Shown: positions 15,172 to 28,100 of the stretch, one piece after another
Position numbering within the stretch: the stretch's first letter is position 1
Layout: each line of letters opens with the position of its first letter
Assembly (NCBI RefSeq): GCF_003286085.1
Contig: NW_020825574.1
Location: 1 to 64,000, forward strand
DNA length: 64,000 nucleotides
Direction of reading: 5' to 3'
Source: Drosophila persimilis
Taxonomy: Eukaryota; Arthropoda; Insecta; Diptera; Drosophilidae
Translations under genes and position numbers: made by a program
The notes under the pieces: generated by a model
Told to the model about the DNA's origin: nothing
Seen by the model: the letters and a program-made list of their open reading frames with translations, nothing else
Databases searched by the model: none

Positions 15172-17381
15172 ACGGCACTCTAGCCTCAAAAAAGTGTAAC
15201 TCCGCAACTATATGGCACCTGCACTTATATATAGCCCTTCCCTATCCAGCACTGGCATGCATACTGAACCACCGCACCTATATAGCACCCACGCTCTAGG
15301 AAATTTGGCAGGATCGCAAGAGGATCTTGGCCTAAAAAAGTGTAACCACCGAAATTATATGACACCTATACTTATATAGAAACCTTCCCTATACAGCACT
15401 TGCATGTATATTGAACCACCGCACCTATATAGCACCCACGCTCTAGGAAATTTGGCAGGATCGCATATTTTGGGCATAAGCACCAATATGGCAATATAGA
15501 CCCAAAAAAGTGGAACCTCCGCAACTATATGGCACCTGCACTTATATAGAACCCTTCCCTATCCAGCACTGTCATGTATACTGAACCACCGCACCTATAT
15601 AGCATCCACGCTCCAGGAAATGTGGCAGGATCGTATATTTTGGGCCTAAGCACCAATATGGCAATATAGCCCCAAAAAAGTGGAACCTCCGCAACTATAT
15701 GGCACCTGCACTTATATAGAACCCTTCCCTATCCAGCACTGGCATGTATACTAAACCACTGCACCTATATAGCATCCACGCTCCAGGAAATGTGGCAGGA
15801 TCGCATATTTTGGGCATAAGCACCAATATGGCAATATAGCCCCAAAAAAGTGGAACCTCCGCAACTATATGGCACCTGCACTTATATAGAACCCTTCCCT
15901 ATCCAGCACTGGCATGTATACTGAACCACCGCACCTATATAGCACCCACGCTCCAGGAAATGTGGCAGGATCGCACATCTTGGGCATAAGCACCAATATG
16001 GCAATATAGCCCCAAAAAAGTGGAACCTCCGCAACTATATGGCTACCTGCACTTATATAGAACCCTTCCCTATCCAGCACTGGCATGTATACTGAACCAC
16101 CGCACCTATATAGCATCCACGCTCCAGGAAATGTGGCAGGATCGTATATTTTGGGCATAAGCACCAATATGGCAATATAGCCCCAAAAAAGTGGAACCTC
16201 CGCAACTATATGGCACCTGCACTTATATAGAACACTTCCCTATCCAGCACTGGCATGTATACTGAACCACCGCACCTATATAGCATCCACGCTGCAGGAA
16301 ATGTGGCAGGATCGCACATCTTGGGCATAAGCACCAATATGGCAATATAGCCCCAAAAAAGTGGAACCTCCGCAACTATATGGCACCTGCACTTATATAG
16401 AACACTTCCCTATCCAGCACTGGCATGTATACTGAACCACCGCACCTATATAGCACCCACGCTCCAGGAAATGTGGCAGGATCGCACATCTCGGGCATTA
16501 GCACCAATATGGCAATATAGCCCCAAAAAAGTGGAACCTCCGCAACTATATGGCACCTGCACTTATATAGAACCCTTCCCTATCCAGCACTGGCATGTAT
16601 ACTGAACCACCGCACCTATATAGCATCCACGCTCCAGGAAATGTGGCAGGATCGTATATTTTGGGCATAAGCACCAATATGGCAATATAGCGCCAAAAAA
16701 GTGGAACCTCCGCCACTATATGGCACCTGCACTTATATAGACCCCTTCCCTATCCAGCACTGGCATGTATACTGAACCACCGCACCTATATAGCACCCAC
16801 GCTCTAGGAAATTTGGCAGGATCGCATATTTTGGGCATAAGCACCCATATGGCAATATATACCCAAAAAAAAGGAACCTCCGCAACTATATGGCACCTGC
16901 ACTTATATAGAACCCTTCCCTATCCAGCACTGGCATGTATACTGAACCACCGCACCTATATAGCATCCACGCTCCAGGAAATGTGGCAGGATCGTATATT
17001 TTGGGCATAAGCACCAATATGGCAATATAGCCCCAAAAAAGTGGAACCTCCGCAACTATATGGAACCTGCACTTATATAGAACCCTTCCCTATCCAGCAC
17101 TGGCATGTATACTGAACCACCGCACCTGTATAGCATCCACGCTCCAGGAAATGTGGCAGGATCGTATATTTTGGGCATAAGCACCAATATGGCAATATAG
17201 CCCCAAAAAAAGTGGAACCTCCGCAACTATATGGCTTTTGCACTTATATAGAACCCTTCCCTATCCAGCACTGGCATGTATACTGAACCACCGCACCTAT
17301 ATAGCATCCACGCTCCAGGAAATGTGGCAGGATCGCATATTTTGGGCATAAGCACAAATATGGCAATATAGCCCCAAAAAA

Positions 17382-17401
17382 ATTGTTGCACTAGCAACAA
17401 T
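17382..17401. repeat. hairpin spacer, copy 3
   Basis: Identical 8-bp arms and acta loop. The divergent dimer that follows carries the insertion of the LTR element at 17727. Confidence 0.85.
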
Positions 17402-17726
17402 ACGGCACTCTAGCCTCAAAAAAGTGTAACTCCGCAACTAAATGGCACCTGCACTTATATATAGCCCTTCCCTATCCAGCACTGGCATGCATACTGAACC
17501 ACCGCACCTATATAGCACCCACGCTCTAGGAAATTTGGCAGGATCGCAAGAGGATCTTGGCCTAAAAAAGTGTAACCACCGAAATTATATGACACCTATA
17601 CTTATATAGAAACCTTCCCTATACAGCACTTGCATGTATATTGAACCACCGCACCTATATAGCACCCACGCTCTAGGAAATTTGGCAGGATCGCATATTT
17701 TGGGCATAAGCACCAATATGGCAATA

Positions 17727-19861
17727 TGTAGTGGCCAGTTGTGACTCTAAAACTCCAGTGAACAGTTTGTTAAGTATTGCCCTCGCATTCAACATTAACT
17801 CTTCTTTTTTTAAACAAGATAAGGGATTGATTATAAGAGAGAAGTAGTTAAAGCTTTCACTGAAGAGCTAAAGATCTAATTGAGAGAAGCAGCGTGGTTC
17901 TGTGGGAGTTATGTTTTAAAGCTTCACTAGAAATCGTACGATTTCTCCGTTAGTCTTGGAAGCTATGTGTAAGCTTTGCTTAGCATCGTATGATTTCCCC
18001 GTTGGTTGTGGAAGTTAAAGTTCCGATCGCAAGGGCTAATGCTAGTGATAAAACTTCTAGATGGATCATTGCTTTAGTGAAGCTGTACGAACTCGGAGGT
18101 ATTTTTCTATGCAAATATATATATATATCCAGTGAATTTGAAAACGTTGTGCAATCAAACACGTGCCAATTAAATTGAAGTTCTGGTGGATTGTATTATT
18201 CGGTTTGGTTTAAAGAGGACAAGAGGTATTTGGATCGTACAATAGTGAAACAGTTTTAACAGTCTCGTATCCTAGGACTGGGAATCTTACTACGTTCGAC
18301 ATCGGGAAAGAGAAAAAGTACCAATTGACCCCTCCAATAACGAAGTCGTCAAAGCCCATCGATTTCTTAGTAGATCTGGGAAAGGCCTCGGATTTCCCAG
18401 GAACCAGCATCTACATAAACCAACGATAACTACAACCAAATAAACTAGCAAAAGCCGCCCGAAGATATACTAGAGTGAAACTTGAAGTTATGTGGATGCA
18501 TACTTAAACTGATGTACTTCTTGGAGTAAGACGACAAGAATGGTTTTCTTGCGAATTCGGAGAAACTAATATGCCGCACTCGTCACCCTTCTCGCTTACG
18601 AGTTAAGCGCGCGGCTAAAGCTTTCGCACGTAGTTTCTTCGTTGTGTGTGTAGTGATTTCCAAACTGGGGAAATAAAAACCTTATTCTGCTGCGATCCAC
18701 ACTGCCGTTTAACAGTCGTCGTATCAAAATTACCAAAGTATATATTTTGAGTCTCTTTATGAGATTTTCCATTTTCTTTGTTTTATTAAAGATTAAATTC
18801 CTTACTAGCTATTCATCTTAGTTCTGTATTGTATAGACGTTAAGAGCAAAACAAACAATGTATATAATGACCCATAATTAAAATCAGCGCAAGTGAAAGC
18901 CACATAGTTTTAAGATCAGCCGTTAAGTTGCAAATCGTCGTCGAACTGGTATGGAAATGATAAAATCGGTGTTTCATCCGAATTAGAAGTGAAGACATGT
19001 ATATTCATAATTTTTCTCCTTTCCTCAGAATATGTTTCCACGTCGCCCCTTGAGCTCAACGGACACGCCGGATATTTCGTATAAAGTATGAGTGAGTTAC
19101 GAGCTTCCTTAAACGGAGATCTCGAGTATTTTCGAAGTATATATATACGTCTTGTAAAACTTCTATGGCGGTATGTTGAACAACCATATACATACGTGCG
19201 ATAATTAAAGCCGATCGGCTAGTAATTTTTCTTTTGCGTTTGCCTTCTTTTTATATTATTATCATATTTTTTTTTTATTCTTTCCAATTTAATTTCTTTT
19301 ACGCCATATTCTCTACACATAAGTCCTATATACATATACATATACATTTATAACTAGATATAAATTGTTATTATTTCCTCTTTCTTTATCTAATTACGTT
19401 GTATTAAGTTTATGCATATCCAGAAAATCATGAAGTCCAAACCCGTAAATTTTGAATTATTAAATAATAATTAGTAGATAATAATGGAACATTAAACCTT
19501 TTGTGTTTGTCCTGAGTAGAGCCTGAGTCAGTCCGATGATCAAATAGAGATACGCTTGATTAGGGTTATGCTGTCGATTAAACGGCATACTAAAGGTAGG
19601 GAGGGTAGAGAAGGGGTCAAAGTCATCTGAGTTCCCCGAGAGCGGCGGAATATAGCCTGACTATTTGTCGGTAGTCGGTTAGCCAGATAGTTAAAATTCC
19701 CATTCTTTTCTTTTTTTTTATTTCTTTTATAGAGTTCCTTTTGAACATTAAATCAAGTGTACCTAAAACATCTGTGTCTGACCGTCAAAAAATGTAGGTA
19801 CAACCTCCATCCGTACATACAATCTCACACCTCTAAGAATATGAATTTCTAGCACATTACA
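17727..19861 (+). repeat. 5' LTR of element 1
   Basis: 2135 bp, from tgtagtggccagt to acattaca (TG...CA). It matches the 3' LTR with about four substitutions counted by eye, a 6-bp (acatat) length difference and a 113-bp deletion near its end. It must hold promoter and polyadenylation signals; an aataaa lies near 18673. Small ORFs inside it are not supported as genes. Confidence 0.95.
17929..17946. other. 18-bp perfect palindrome in the LTR
   Basis: agaaatcgtacgatttct equals its own reverse complement. A related atcgtatgatttccccgtt follows about 55 bp downstream, suggesting a degenerate direct repeat. It could be a dimeric protein-binding site; function unknown. Confidence 0.5.
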
Positions 19862-19866
19862 TAGAT

Positions 19867-19884
19867 TGGCGCCCAACGTTGGGC
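19867..19884 (+). promoter_or_regulatory. primer binding site, tRNA-Lys
   Basis: Begins tggcgcccaacg, five bases inside the 5' LTR. It complements the 3' end of tRNA-Lys(CUU) including CCA, with one mismatch within 18 nt. It primes minus-strand DNA synthesis. Element 2 has the perfect version. Confidence 0.88.
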
Positions 19885-20465
19885 CAGAGTACTAGTTACT
19901 ACTGGGTAAAACCCCCAAAAACTTAGCTCGTTGCAATTTCAAATTCCACATTAAAATTAATAAGTCCAGTCCAACTACCGTAACGGAGGATATTGATGGA
20001 ATTTTGGGTTTAAGATTCTGAGTTTCGGAATACCTAACCAAATAGAATCCGCCAGGTAGCAAGGGATGGAAAACTGTTATATTTTTTTGTTGAAGGTTAC
20101 CAGAATTAGTTTGCGAATATACGACAACTATTCACAAAGGCGGATAGGTCGGCCAAATTATAACCCCAAAAGAGTTTATGAAGGAAGAGTATCGATGGCT
20201 TTCGGAAGTCTAATTTTCTAGATATAGATTTGGAAATTAGCCATTGCCAGAGTACTGACCACATAAACATATAATAGACCAATTTAGATTTCATTGAGGT
20301 TATATTCCGGCGACAAGAGAAAGCGTATATCGGACGGAGTCAGGCTCGAAAAGGACAAATATTGGGTATTTAGGAAAATTTTGTAAAATTTATTGAAGTT
20401 TTGGTCCTATAATTAGGGATTTCCACATTTAGTGATCAGAACTCGTATTATTGGGTTACCTTAAC

Positions 20466-21745
20466 ATGTCACCAGTACAACGTACCCCGGGGGGCAAGGC
20501 GTCGGGTGACGGGGACGCTCAGATCTGTGGTATATGTCAAGAAGCCATAAGAAGAAGTCAACTAATATGTACTGCGTCTTGTGGTCACCGGTATCATGAT
20601 ACTTGCATGAAAGAATTCGTGAAAAATAACAGAAATTGCCCCGTATGTAGAGCGGAGTTGAATCCGGAGGAACTTTCGTTTGATGAGAATACTCTAGCAG
20701 CCGAATTACCACCCGACATGGGTTCGGGTATAGTGCCGTTAGAAGGAGGCTCCAATCCAGAGTCGAACGCTTCAGAGATAGGACCTCAAAAGTCAAGAGG
20801 GGCTAGGCCTAAACAGGGACGGGGAACTACATCGCGCAGAGGGATGCATACTAGGTTGCAGTCTCAACAATTTCGGGATAACTCTTTGGGCAGTATCAGC
20901 CATAGGTCGGCCGAAGGAGATATGGCGGAAAGAACCATTGAGGTAATGCAAGCCTTGATAAAAGGTCAACAGAAAGACATGATGGTGGAGCTAGGTTCAT
21001 TCGTGAAGACTTTGATCGAGGAAAATCTACGCGAACAATTAGGTAGGATGACAATAGCTTCAGATAGCACGCCTGTGCAAGCGACAAGGCAAAATCATGA
21101 GGGGAAAGGGGATTACCACATCCAAATGTCGCTAACAGGGCGATAGCTCCTGGGAAGGCCGCTAATATCTTAGCCAGCTGGCGACTAAAGTTTGACGGAT
21201 CCAAAGACGCTATGCACGTCGACGAATTCCTGTACAGGGTTCGTTCACTTACATCCTCCACTTTAAATAACGATTACGAATTACTCTGTGACAATATGCA
21301 TCTGCTGTTCTCGTCTAAAGCCAGCGATTGGTTTTGGAACTTCCATAGAAAGAACCCACAGTTTTCTTAGCAAACTTTTTCTGCCTCGTTTAGACAACGA
21401 TTCGATGATGCTAAAGATGATTTCGACTTGTGCGAGTTGATTAGAAAACGCCGTCAGAGAGAGGGTGAATCGTTTGACGATTATCAGACGGCCGTCGAAG
21501 AATTAGTGTCCAAGCTCTCACACGAGGTTAGCGAAAATAAGTTAGTAGACATTTTAAAACGTAACGCAAAAACAGCCCTCAGATATGAACTCTTGCATCT
21601 CAAAATCAGCGATCGAACTGGCCTGAGAGAAGAAGTTCGCAAGCATGAAAACTTCTGTAAAGACAACCATAACCCTTTTCCAAGAGGTAAATTCGGCAAA
21701 CCGAATGTAGCAGAAATACTTACGGACAATGAAGATTCTCAATGA
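20466..21745 (+). pseudogene. gag of element 1 with RING-H2 finger, broken
   Basis: Structural Gag. I start at the ATG at 20466, which has AAC just before it; an upstream TTG in frame is less likely. Residues 21-61 form a RING-H2 finger with ligands C21, C24, C39, H41, H44, C47, C58 and C61 (spacing 2-14-1-2-2-10-2). A basic, glycine-rich linker follows. The first frame stops at 21144-21146, where a frameshift separates it from the capsid-like part. The capsid part (about 21130-21745) is recognisable by its similarity to element 2 Gag (LKFDGSKD, DWFWNFHRK, RYELLHLKI). It carries a further stop at about 21370, where element 2 has tryptophan. The C-terminal zinc knuckle is gone because of the internal deletion. 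RING domains normally bind E2 ubiquitin-conjugating enzymes; activity here is inferred only. Confidence 0.88.
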
Positions 21746-22883
21746 TTATGTCTACAAAAGAACCGAACCTGATCAGGGAAATAAGGGTGTGGATAATCTA
21801 TCTTGGAAATTGTGGATTCCTAGAGAACTCACCCAAGGTGTAATCTCGCGGGCCCATGATCCGCCGAATGCCGCTCCCAGTGGAGTAGGGAAAAACCATT
21901 GAAAAGATTAAAAGATATTTGTTTTGGCCAAAAATGAACAAGCAAATACGTGAGTATGTAACTCATTGTGAAGTGTGTCGTCACACCAAACACCCGAACA
22001 CCGTGTTGAAACCACCCATGGGAAAACCAATGGTTTCTGATCGTCCGTTTCAAAAACTTTATATGGATTTGCTGGGTCCATATCCCCGATCCAAGAAAGG
22101 GCATATTGGTTTACTTATTATCGTAGATCACTTCACAAAATTTCATTTCCTATGCCCCCTTAGGGTGTTTACTTCCAATCGGGTATGCGAATACCTTGAA
22201 AATTATTTGTTCTGTACATTTGGAGTCCCAGAGGTGATATTAACAGATAACGGATCTCAATTCGTTTCTGGAGCCTTTCAGGCTTTTCTAACTCGCTTTG
22301 GAATACAACATGTTCGGACGGCGATATATTCACCACAGGCGAATGCCAGTGAGAGACTCAATAGATCGGTGTTAGCAGCTATAAGAGCTTACATAAGCCA
22401 GGATCATTCCACTTGGGATACCAAATTACCGGAAATCAGTGCTGCTCTCAGATCCAACATTCACCAAAGCACAGGGTACTCGCCCTATTTCCTAACCTTG
22501 GGACAAAATATGATTCTGAATGGCAAAGACTATGAGTTGCTTCGCCGCGTAAAACTCTTATCGGAGGATAGCCGCATTAGTTATCCGGAAGCACTACAAA
22601 TCATTCGCGAATCGGCAAAGAAAAAGGTGAAAGAGTCACATGAACTAAATGCTAGGAGATATAATCTACGCTGTCGAAAGTTGAGTTTAAGGTTGGAGAG
22701 CCAGTACTTGCCCGCAATTTCTGCCAAAGCAATGCTATTAAAAAGTTTAATGCAAAGTTAGCGCCGGTTTTTAATTCAGCCGTGGTATCTAGACGAGTTG
22801 GCCCATCCTATTATCAACTGGAAAACGAACAGGGTAAAAACATAGGAATATTTCACCTCAAAGACATACACGTTCAACCCTAG
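21746..22883 (+). pseudogene. pol remnant of element 1: integrase and C-terminus
   Basis: Starts abruptly at a deletion junction after gag (about 21742) with the spacer that precedes integrase (YVYKRTE). The zinc-binding region keeps CEVC but has lost one histidine of the HHCC set and has a frameshift near 21900. The catalytic core is visible from 21919: D in MDLLG, D in LTDNGSQF, E in NASERLN, so the DDE triad is present. A 1-bp indel near 22678 shifts the frame. The GPY-like C-terminal module then continues in another frame to the stop at 22881-22883. Protease, RT and RNase H are absent. It is not functional as it stands. Confidence 0.9.
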
Positions 22884-22943
22884 GCAACTGTCCTTCTTCT
22901 GTTTAGGCCTCGCCAGTTAAAACTAGCGCTTCCTCAACTGTGG

Positions 22944-25198
22944 TGTAGTGGCCAGTTGTGACTCTAAAACTCCAGTGAACAGTTTGGGAAGTATTGCCCT
23001 CGCATTCAACATTAACTCTTCTTTTTTTAAACAAGATAAGGGATTGATTATAAGAGAGAAGTAGTTAAAGCTTTCACTGAAGAGCTTAAGATCTAATTGA
23101 GAGAAGCAGCGTGGTTCTGTGGGAGTTATGTTTTAAAGCTTCACTAGAAATCGTACGATTTCTCCGTTAGTCTTGGAAGCTATGTGTAAGCTTTGCTTAG
23201 CATCGTATGATTTCCCCGTTGGTTGTGGAAGTTAAAGTTCCGATCGCAAGGGCTAATGCTAGTGATAAAACTTCTAGATGGATCATTGCTTTAGTGAAGC
23301 TGTACGAACTCGGAGGTATTTTTCTATGCAAATATATATATATATCCAGTGAATTTGAAAACGTTGTGCAATCAAACACGTGCCAATTAAATTGAAGTTC
23401 TGGTGGATTGTATTATTCGGTTTGGTTTAAAGAGGACAAGAGGTATTTGGATCGTACAATAGTGAAACAGTTTTAACAGTCTCGTATCCTAGGACTGGGA
23501 ATCTTACTACGTTCGACATCGGGAAAGAGAAAAAGTACCAATTGACCCCTCCAATAACGAAGTCGTCAAAGCCCATCGATTTCTTAGTAGATCTGGGAAA
23601 GGCCTCGGATTTCCCAGGAACCAGCATCTACATAAACCAACGATAACTACAACCAAATAAACTAGCAAAAGCCGCCCGAAGATATACTAGAGTGAAACTT
23701 GAAGTTATGTGGATGCATACTTAAACTGATGTACTTCTTGGAGTAAGACGACAAGAATGGTTTTCTTGCGAATTCGGAGAAACTAATATGCCGCACTCGT
23801 CACCCTTCTCGCTTACGAGTTAAGCGCGCGGCTAAAGCTTTCGCACGTAGTTTCTTCGTTGTGTGTGTAGTGATTTCCAAACTGGGGAAATAAAAACCTT
23901 ATTCTGCTGCGATCCACACTGCCGTTTAACAGTCGTCGTATCAAAATTACCAAAGTATATATTTTGAGTCTCTTTATGAGATTTTCCATTTTCTTTGTTT
24001 TATTAAAGATTAAATTCCTTACTAGCTATTCATCTTAGTTCTGTATTGTATAGACGTTAAGAGCAAAACAAACAATGTATATAATGACCCATAATTAAAA
24101 TCAGCGCAAGTGAAAGCCACATAGTTTTAAGATCAGCCGTTAAGTTGCAAATCGTCGTCGAACTGGTATGGAAATGATAAAATCGGTGTTTCATCCGAAT
24201 TAGAAGTGAAGACATGTATATTCATAATTTTTCTCCTTTCCTCAGAATATGTTTCCACGTCGCCCCTTGAGCTCAACGGACACGCCGGATATTTCGTATA
24301 AAGTATGAGTGAGTTACGAGCTTCCTTAAACGGAGATCTCGAGTATTTTCGAAGTATATATATACGTCTTGTAAAACTTCTATGGCGGTATGTTGAACAA
24401 CCATATACATACGTGCGATAATTAAAGCCGATCGGCTAGTAATTTTTCTTTTGCGTTTGCCTTCTTTTTATATTATTATCATATTTTTTTTTTATTCTTT
24501 CCAATTTAATTTCTTTTACGCCATATTCTCTACACATAAGTCCTATATACATATACATATACATATACATTTATAACTAGATATAAATTGTTATTATTTC
24601 TTCTTTCTTTATCTAATTACGTTGTATTAAGTTTATGCATATCCAGAAAATCATGAAGTCCCAAACCCGTAAATTTTGAATTATTAAATAATAATTAGTA
24701 GATAATAATGGAACATTAAACCTTTTGTGTTTGTCCTGAGTAGAGCCTGAGTCAGTCCGATGATCAAATAGAGATACGCTTGATTAGGGTTATGCTGTCG
24801 ATTAAACGGCATACTAAAGGTAGGGAGGGTAGAGAAGGGGTCAAAGTCATCTGAGTTCCCCGAGAGCGGCGGAATATAGCCTGACTATTTGTCGGTAGTC
24901 GGTTAGCCAGATAGTTAAAATTCCCATTCTTTTCTTTTTTTTTATTTCTTTTATAGAGTTCCTTTTGAACATTAAATCAAGTGTACCTAAAACATCTGTG
25001 CGAATGTGTTCGTATGGCAAATAGGAGAGTAGGAAAGATCCCACGACATTCCGGCGAGCTAGTTAGAGCATAGCTAGAGGTACACGTTCCGAAATCCTGC
25101 TATACTATTGGTGTCTGACCGTCAAAAAATGTAGGTACAACCTCCATCCGTACATACAATCTCACACCTCTAAGAATATGAATTTCTAGCACATTACA
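22944..25198 (+). repeat. 3' LTR of element 1
   Basis: 2255 bp, tgtagtggccagt to acattaca. It is longer than the 5' LTR because it keeps a 113-bp stretch (25001-25113) flanked by GTG on both sides and has one more acatat unit. An aataaa is present near 23890. The 60 bp between the pol stop and this LTR has only a weak purine run, so the polypurine tract is unclear. Confidence 0.95.
23146..23163. other. 18-bp perfect palindrome, 3' LTR copy
   Basis: Same self-complementary sequence and position as in the 5' LTR. Confidence 0.5.
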
Positions 25199-28100
25199 AA
25201 TATAGACCCAAAAAAGTGTAACTCCGCAACTATATGGCACCTGCACTTATATATAGCCCTTCCCTATCCAGCACTGGCATGCATACTGAACCACCGCACC
25301 TATATAGCACCCACGCTCTAGGAAATTTGGCAGGATCGCAAGAGGATCTTGGCCTAAAAAAGTGTAACCACCGAAATTATATGACACCTATACTTATATA
25401 GAAACCTTCCCTATACAGCACTTGCATGTATATTGAACCACCGCACCTATATAGCACCCACGCTCTAGGAAATTTGGCAGGATCGCATATTTTGGGCATA
25501 AGCACCAATATGGCAATATAGACCAAAAAAAGTGGAACCTCCGCAACTATATGGCACCTGCACTTATATAGAACCCTTCCCTATCCAGCACTGTCATGTA
25601 TACTGAACCACCGCACCTATATAGCATCCACGCTCCAGGAAATGTGGCAGGATCGTATATTTTGGGCATAAGCACCAATATGGCAATATAGCCCCAAAAA
25701 AGTGGAACCTCCGCAACTATATGGCTTCTGCACTTATATAGAACCCTTCCCTATCCAGCACTGGCATGTATACTGAACCACCGCACCTATATAGCATCCA
25801 CGCTCCACGAAATGTGGCAGGATCGTATATTTTGGGCATAAGCACCAATATGGCAATATAGCGCCAAAAAAGTGGAACCTCCGCAACTATATGGCACCTG
25901 CACTTATATAGAACCCTTCCCTATCCAGCACTGGCATGTATACTAAACCACTGCACCTATATAGCATCCACGCTCCAGGAAATGTGGCAGGATCGTATAT
26001 TTTGGGCATAAGCACCAATATGGCAATATAGCGCCAAAAAAGTGGAACCTCCGCCACTATATGGCACCTGCACTTATATAGAACCCTTCCCTATCCAGCA
26101 CTGTCATGTATACTGAACCACCGCACCTATATAGCATCCACGCTCCAGGAAATGTGGCAGGATCGTATATTTTGGGCATAAGCACCAATATGGCAATATA
26201 GCCCCAAAAAAGTGGAACCTCCGCAACTATATGGCACCTGCACTTATATAGAACCCTTCCCTATCCAGCACTGGCATGTATACTAAACCACTGCACCTAT
26301 ATAGCATCCACGCTCCAGGAAATGTGGCAGGATCGCATATTTTGGGCATAAGCACCAATATGGCAATATAGCCCCAAAAAAGTGGAACCTCCGCAACTAT
26401 ATGGCACCTGCACTTATATAGAACCCTTCCCTATCCAGCACTGGCATGTATACTGAACCACCGCACCTATATAGCACCCACGCTCCAGGAAATGTGGCAG
26501 GATCGCACATCTTGGGCATAAGCACCAATATGGCAATATAGCCCCAAAAAAGTGGAACCTCCATAACTATATGGCACCTGCACTTATAAAGAACCCTTCC
26601 CTATCCAGCACTGGCATGTATACTGAACCACCGCACCTATATAGCATCCACGCTGCAGGAAATGTGGCAGGATCGCACATCTTGGGCATAAGCACCAATA
26701 TGGCAATATAGCCCCAAAAAAGTGGAACCTCCGCAACTATATGGCACCTGCACTTATATAGAACCCTTCCCTATCCAGCACTGGCATGTATACTGAACCA
26801 CCGCACCTATATAGCATCCACGCTCCAGGAAATGTGGCAGGATCGTATATTTTGGGCATAAGCACCAATATGGCAATATAGCGCCAAAAAAGTGGAACCT
26901 CCGCCACTATATGGCACCTGCACTTATATAGACCCCTTCCCTATCCAGCACTGGCATGTATACTGAACCACCGCACCTATATAGCACCCACGCTCTAGGA
27001 AATTTGGCAGGATCGCATATTTTGGGCATAAGCACCCATATGGCAATATATACCAAAAAAAAGGAACCTCCGCAACTATATGGCACCTGCACTTATATAG
27101 AACCCTTCCCTATCCAGCACTGGCATGTATACTGAACCACCGCACCTATATAGCATCCACGCTCCAGGAAATGTGGCAGGATCGTATATTTTGGGCATAA
27201 GCACCAATATGGCAATATAGCCCCAAAAAAGTGTAACCTCCGCAACTATATGGCACCTGCACTTATATAGAACCCTTCCCTATCCAGCACTGTCATGTAT
27301 ACTGAACCACCGCACCTATATAGCATCCACGCTCCAGGAAATGTGGCAGGATCGTATATTTTGGGCATAAGCACCAATATGGCAATATAGCCCCAAAAAA
27401 GTGGAACCTCCGCAACTATATGGCACCTGCACTTATATAGAACCCTTCCCTATCCAGCACTGGCATGTATACTGAACCACCGCACCTATATAGCACCCAC
27501 GCTCCAGGAAATGTGGCAGGATCGCATATTTTGGGCATAAGCACCAATATGGCAATATAGCCCCAAAAAAGTGGAACCTCCGCAACTATATGGCTTCTGC
27601 ACTTATATAGAACCCTTCCCTATCCAGCACTGGCATGTATACTGAACCACCGCACCTATATAGCATCCACGCTCCAGGAAATGTGGCAGGATCGTATATT
27701 TTGGGCATAAGCACCAATATGGCAATATAGCCCCAAAAAAGTGGAACCTCCGCAACTATATGGCACCTGCACTTATATAGAACCCTTCCCTATCCAGCAC
27801 TGGCATGTATACTAAACCACTGCACCTATATAGCATCCACGCTCCAGGAAATGTGGCAGGATCGCATATTTTGGGCATAAGCACCAATATGGCAATATAG
27901 CCCCAAAAAAGTGGAACCTCCGCAACTATATGGCACCTGCACTTATATAGAACCCTTCCCTATCCAGCACTGGTATGTATACTGAACCACCGCACCTATA
28001 TAGCACCCACGCTCCAGGAAATGTGGCAGGATCGCACATCTTGGGCATAAGCACCAATATGGCAATATAGCCCCAAAAAAGTGGAACCTCCGCAACTATA

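Larger units (their letters stand above)
13434..17726. repeat. 170-bp satellite array, mixed monomer types
   Basis: Same satellite, but regular monomers alternate with a divergent block seen at about 13434, 15152 and 17382. Each block has a short hairpin spacer. Next comes a shortened monomer of about 148 bp (tgtaactccgc, tatatatagccc, gcatgcatac, caagaggatcttggcc), then a monomer with tgtaaccaccg and ttgcatgtatatt. Spacing between blocks is 1718 and 2230 bp, so this is an irregular higher-order pattern. The right end is the AATA target site (17723-17726) of the inserted LTR element. Confidence 0.95.
17727..25198 (+). mobile_element. Ty3/gypsy LTR element 1, RING-Gag, internally deleted
   Basis: A 7.47-kb LTR retrotransposon inserted in satellite with a 4-bp target duplication AATA (17723-17726 and 25199-25202). 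The order is 5' LTR, tRNA-Lys primer site, gag with an N-terminal RING-H2 finger, then directly the integrase part of pol, then the 3' LTR. By comparison with element 2 in this window, about 2.4 kb is missing: the end of gag, protease, RT and RNase H. The element cannot transpose on its own. LTRs of about 2.1 kb with a tRNA-Lys site resemble Ulysses of Drosophila virilis. That family call is from memory and not tested. Confidence 0.93.

Noticed and set aside
1-17726. CRISPR-like array
   Set aside because: Repeats are contiguous 170-bp monomers with no unique spacers, in a eukaryotic satellite context.
17980-18410. 60-66-codon ORFs within element 1 LTR, identical at 23197-23627
   Set aside because: Identity only reflects LTR duplication. 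They overlap on both strands and show no domain.
20526-20648. Captured host E3 ligase gene next to a transposon
   Set aside because: The RING is in frame with capsid in element 2 and sits at the same position in both families, so it is part of gag and not a separate gene.
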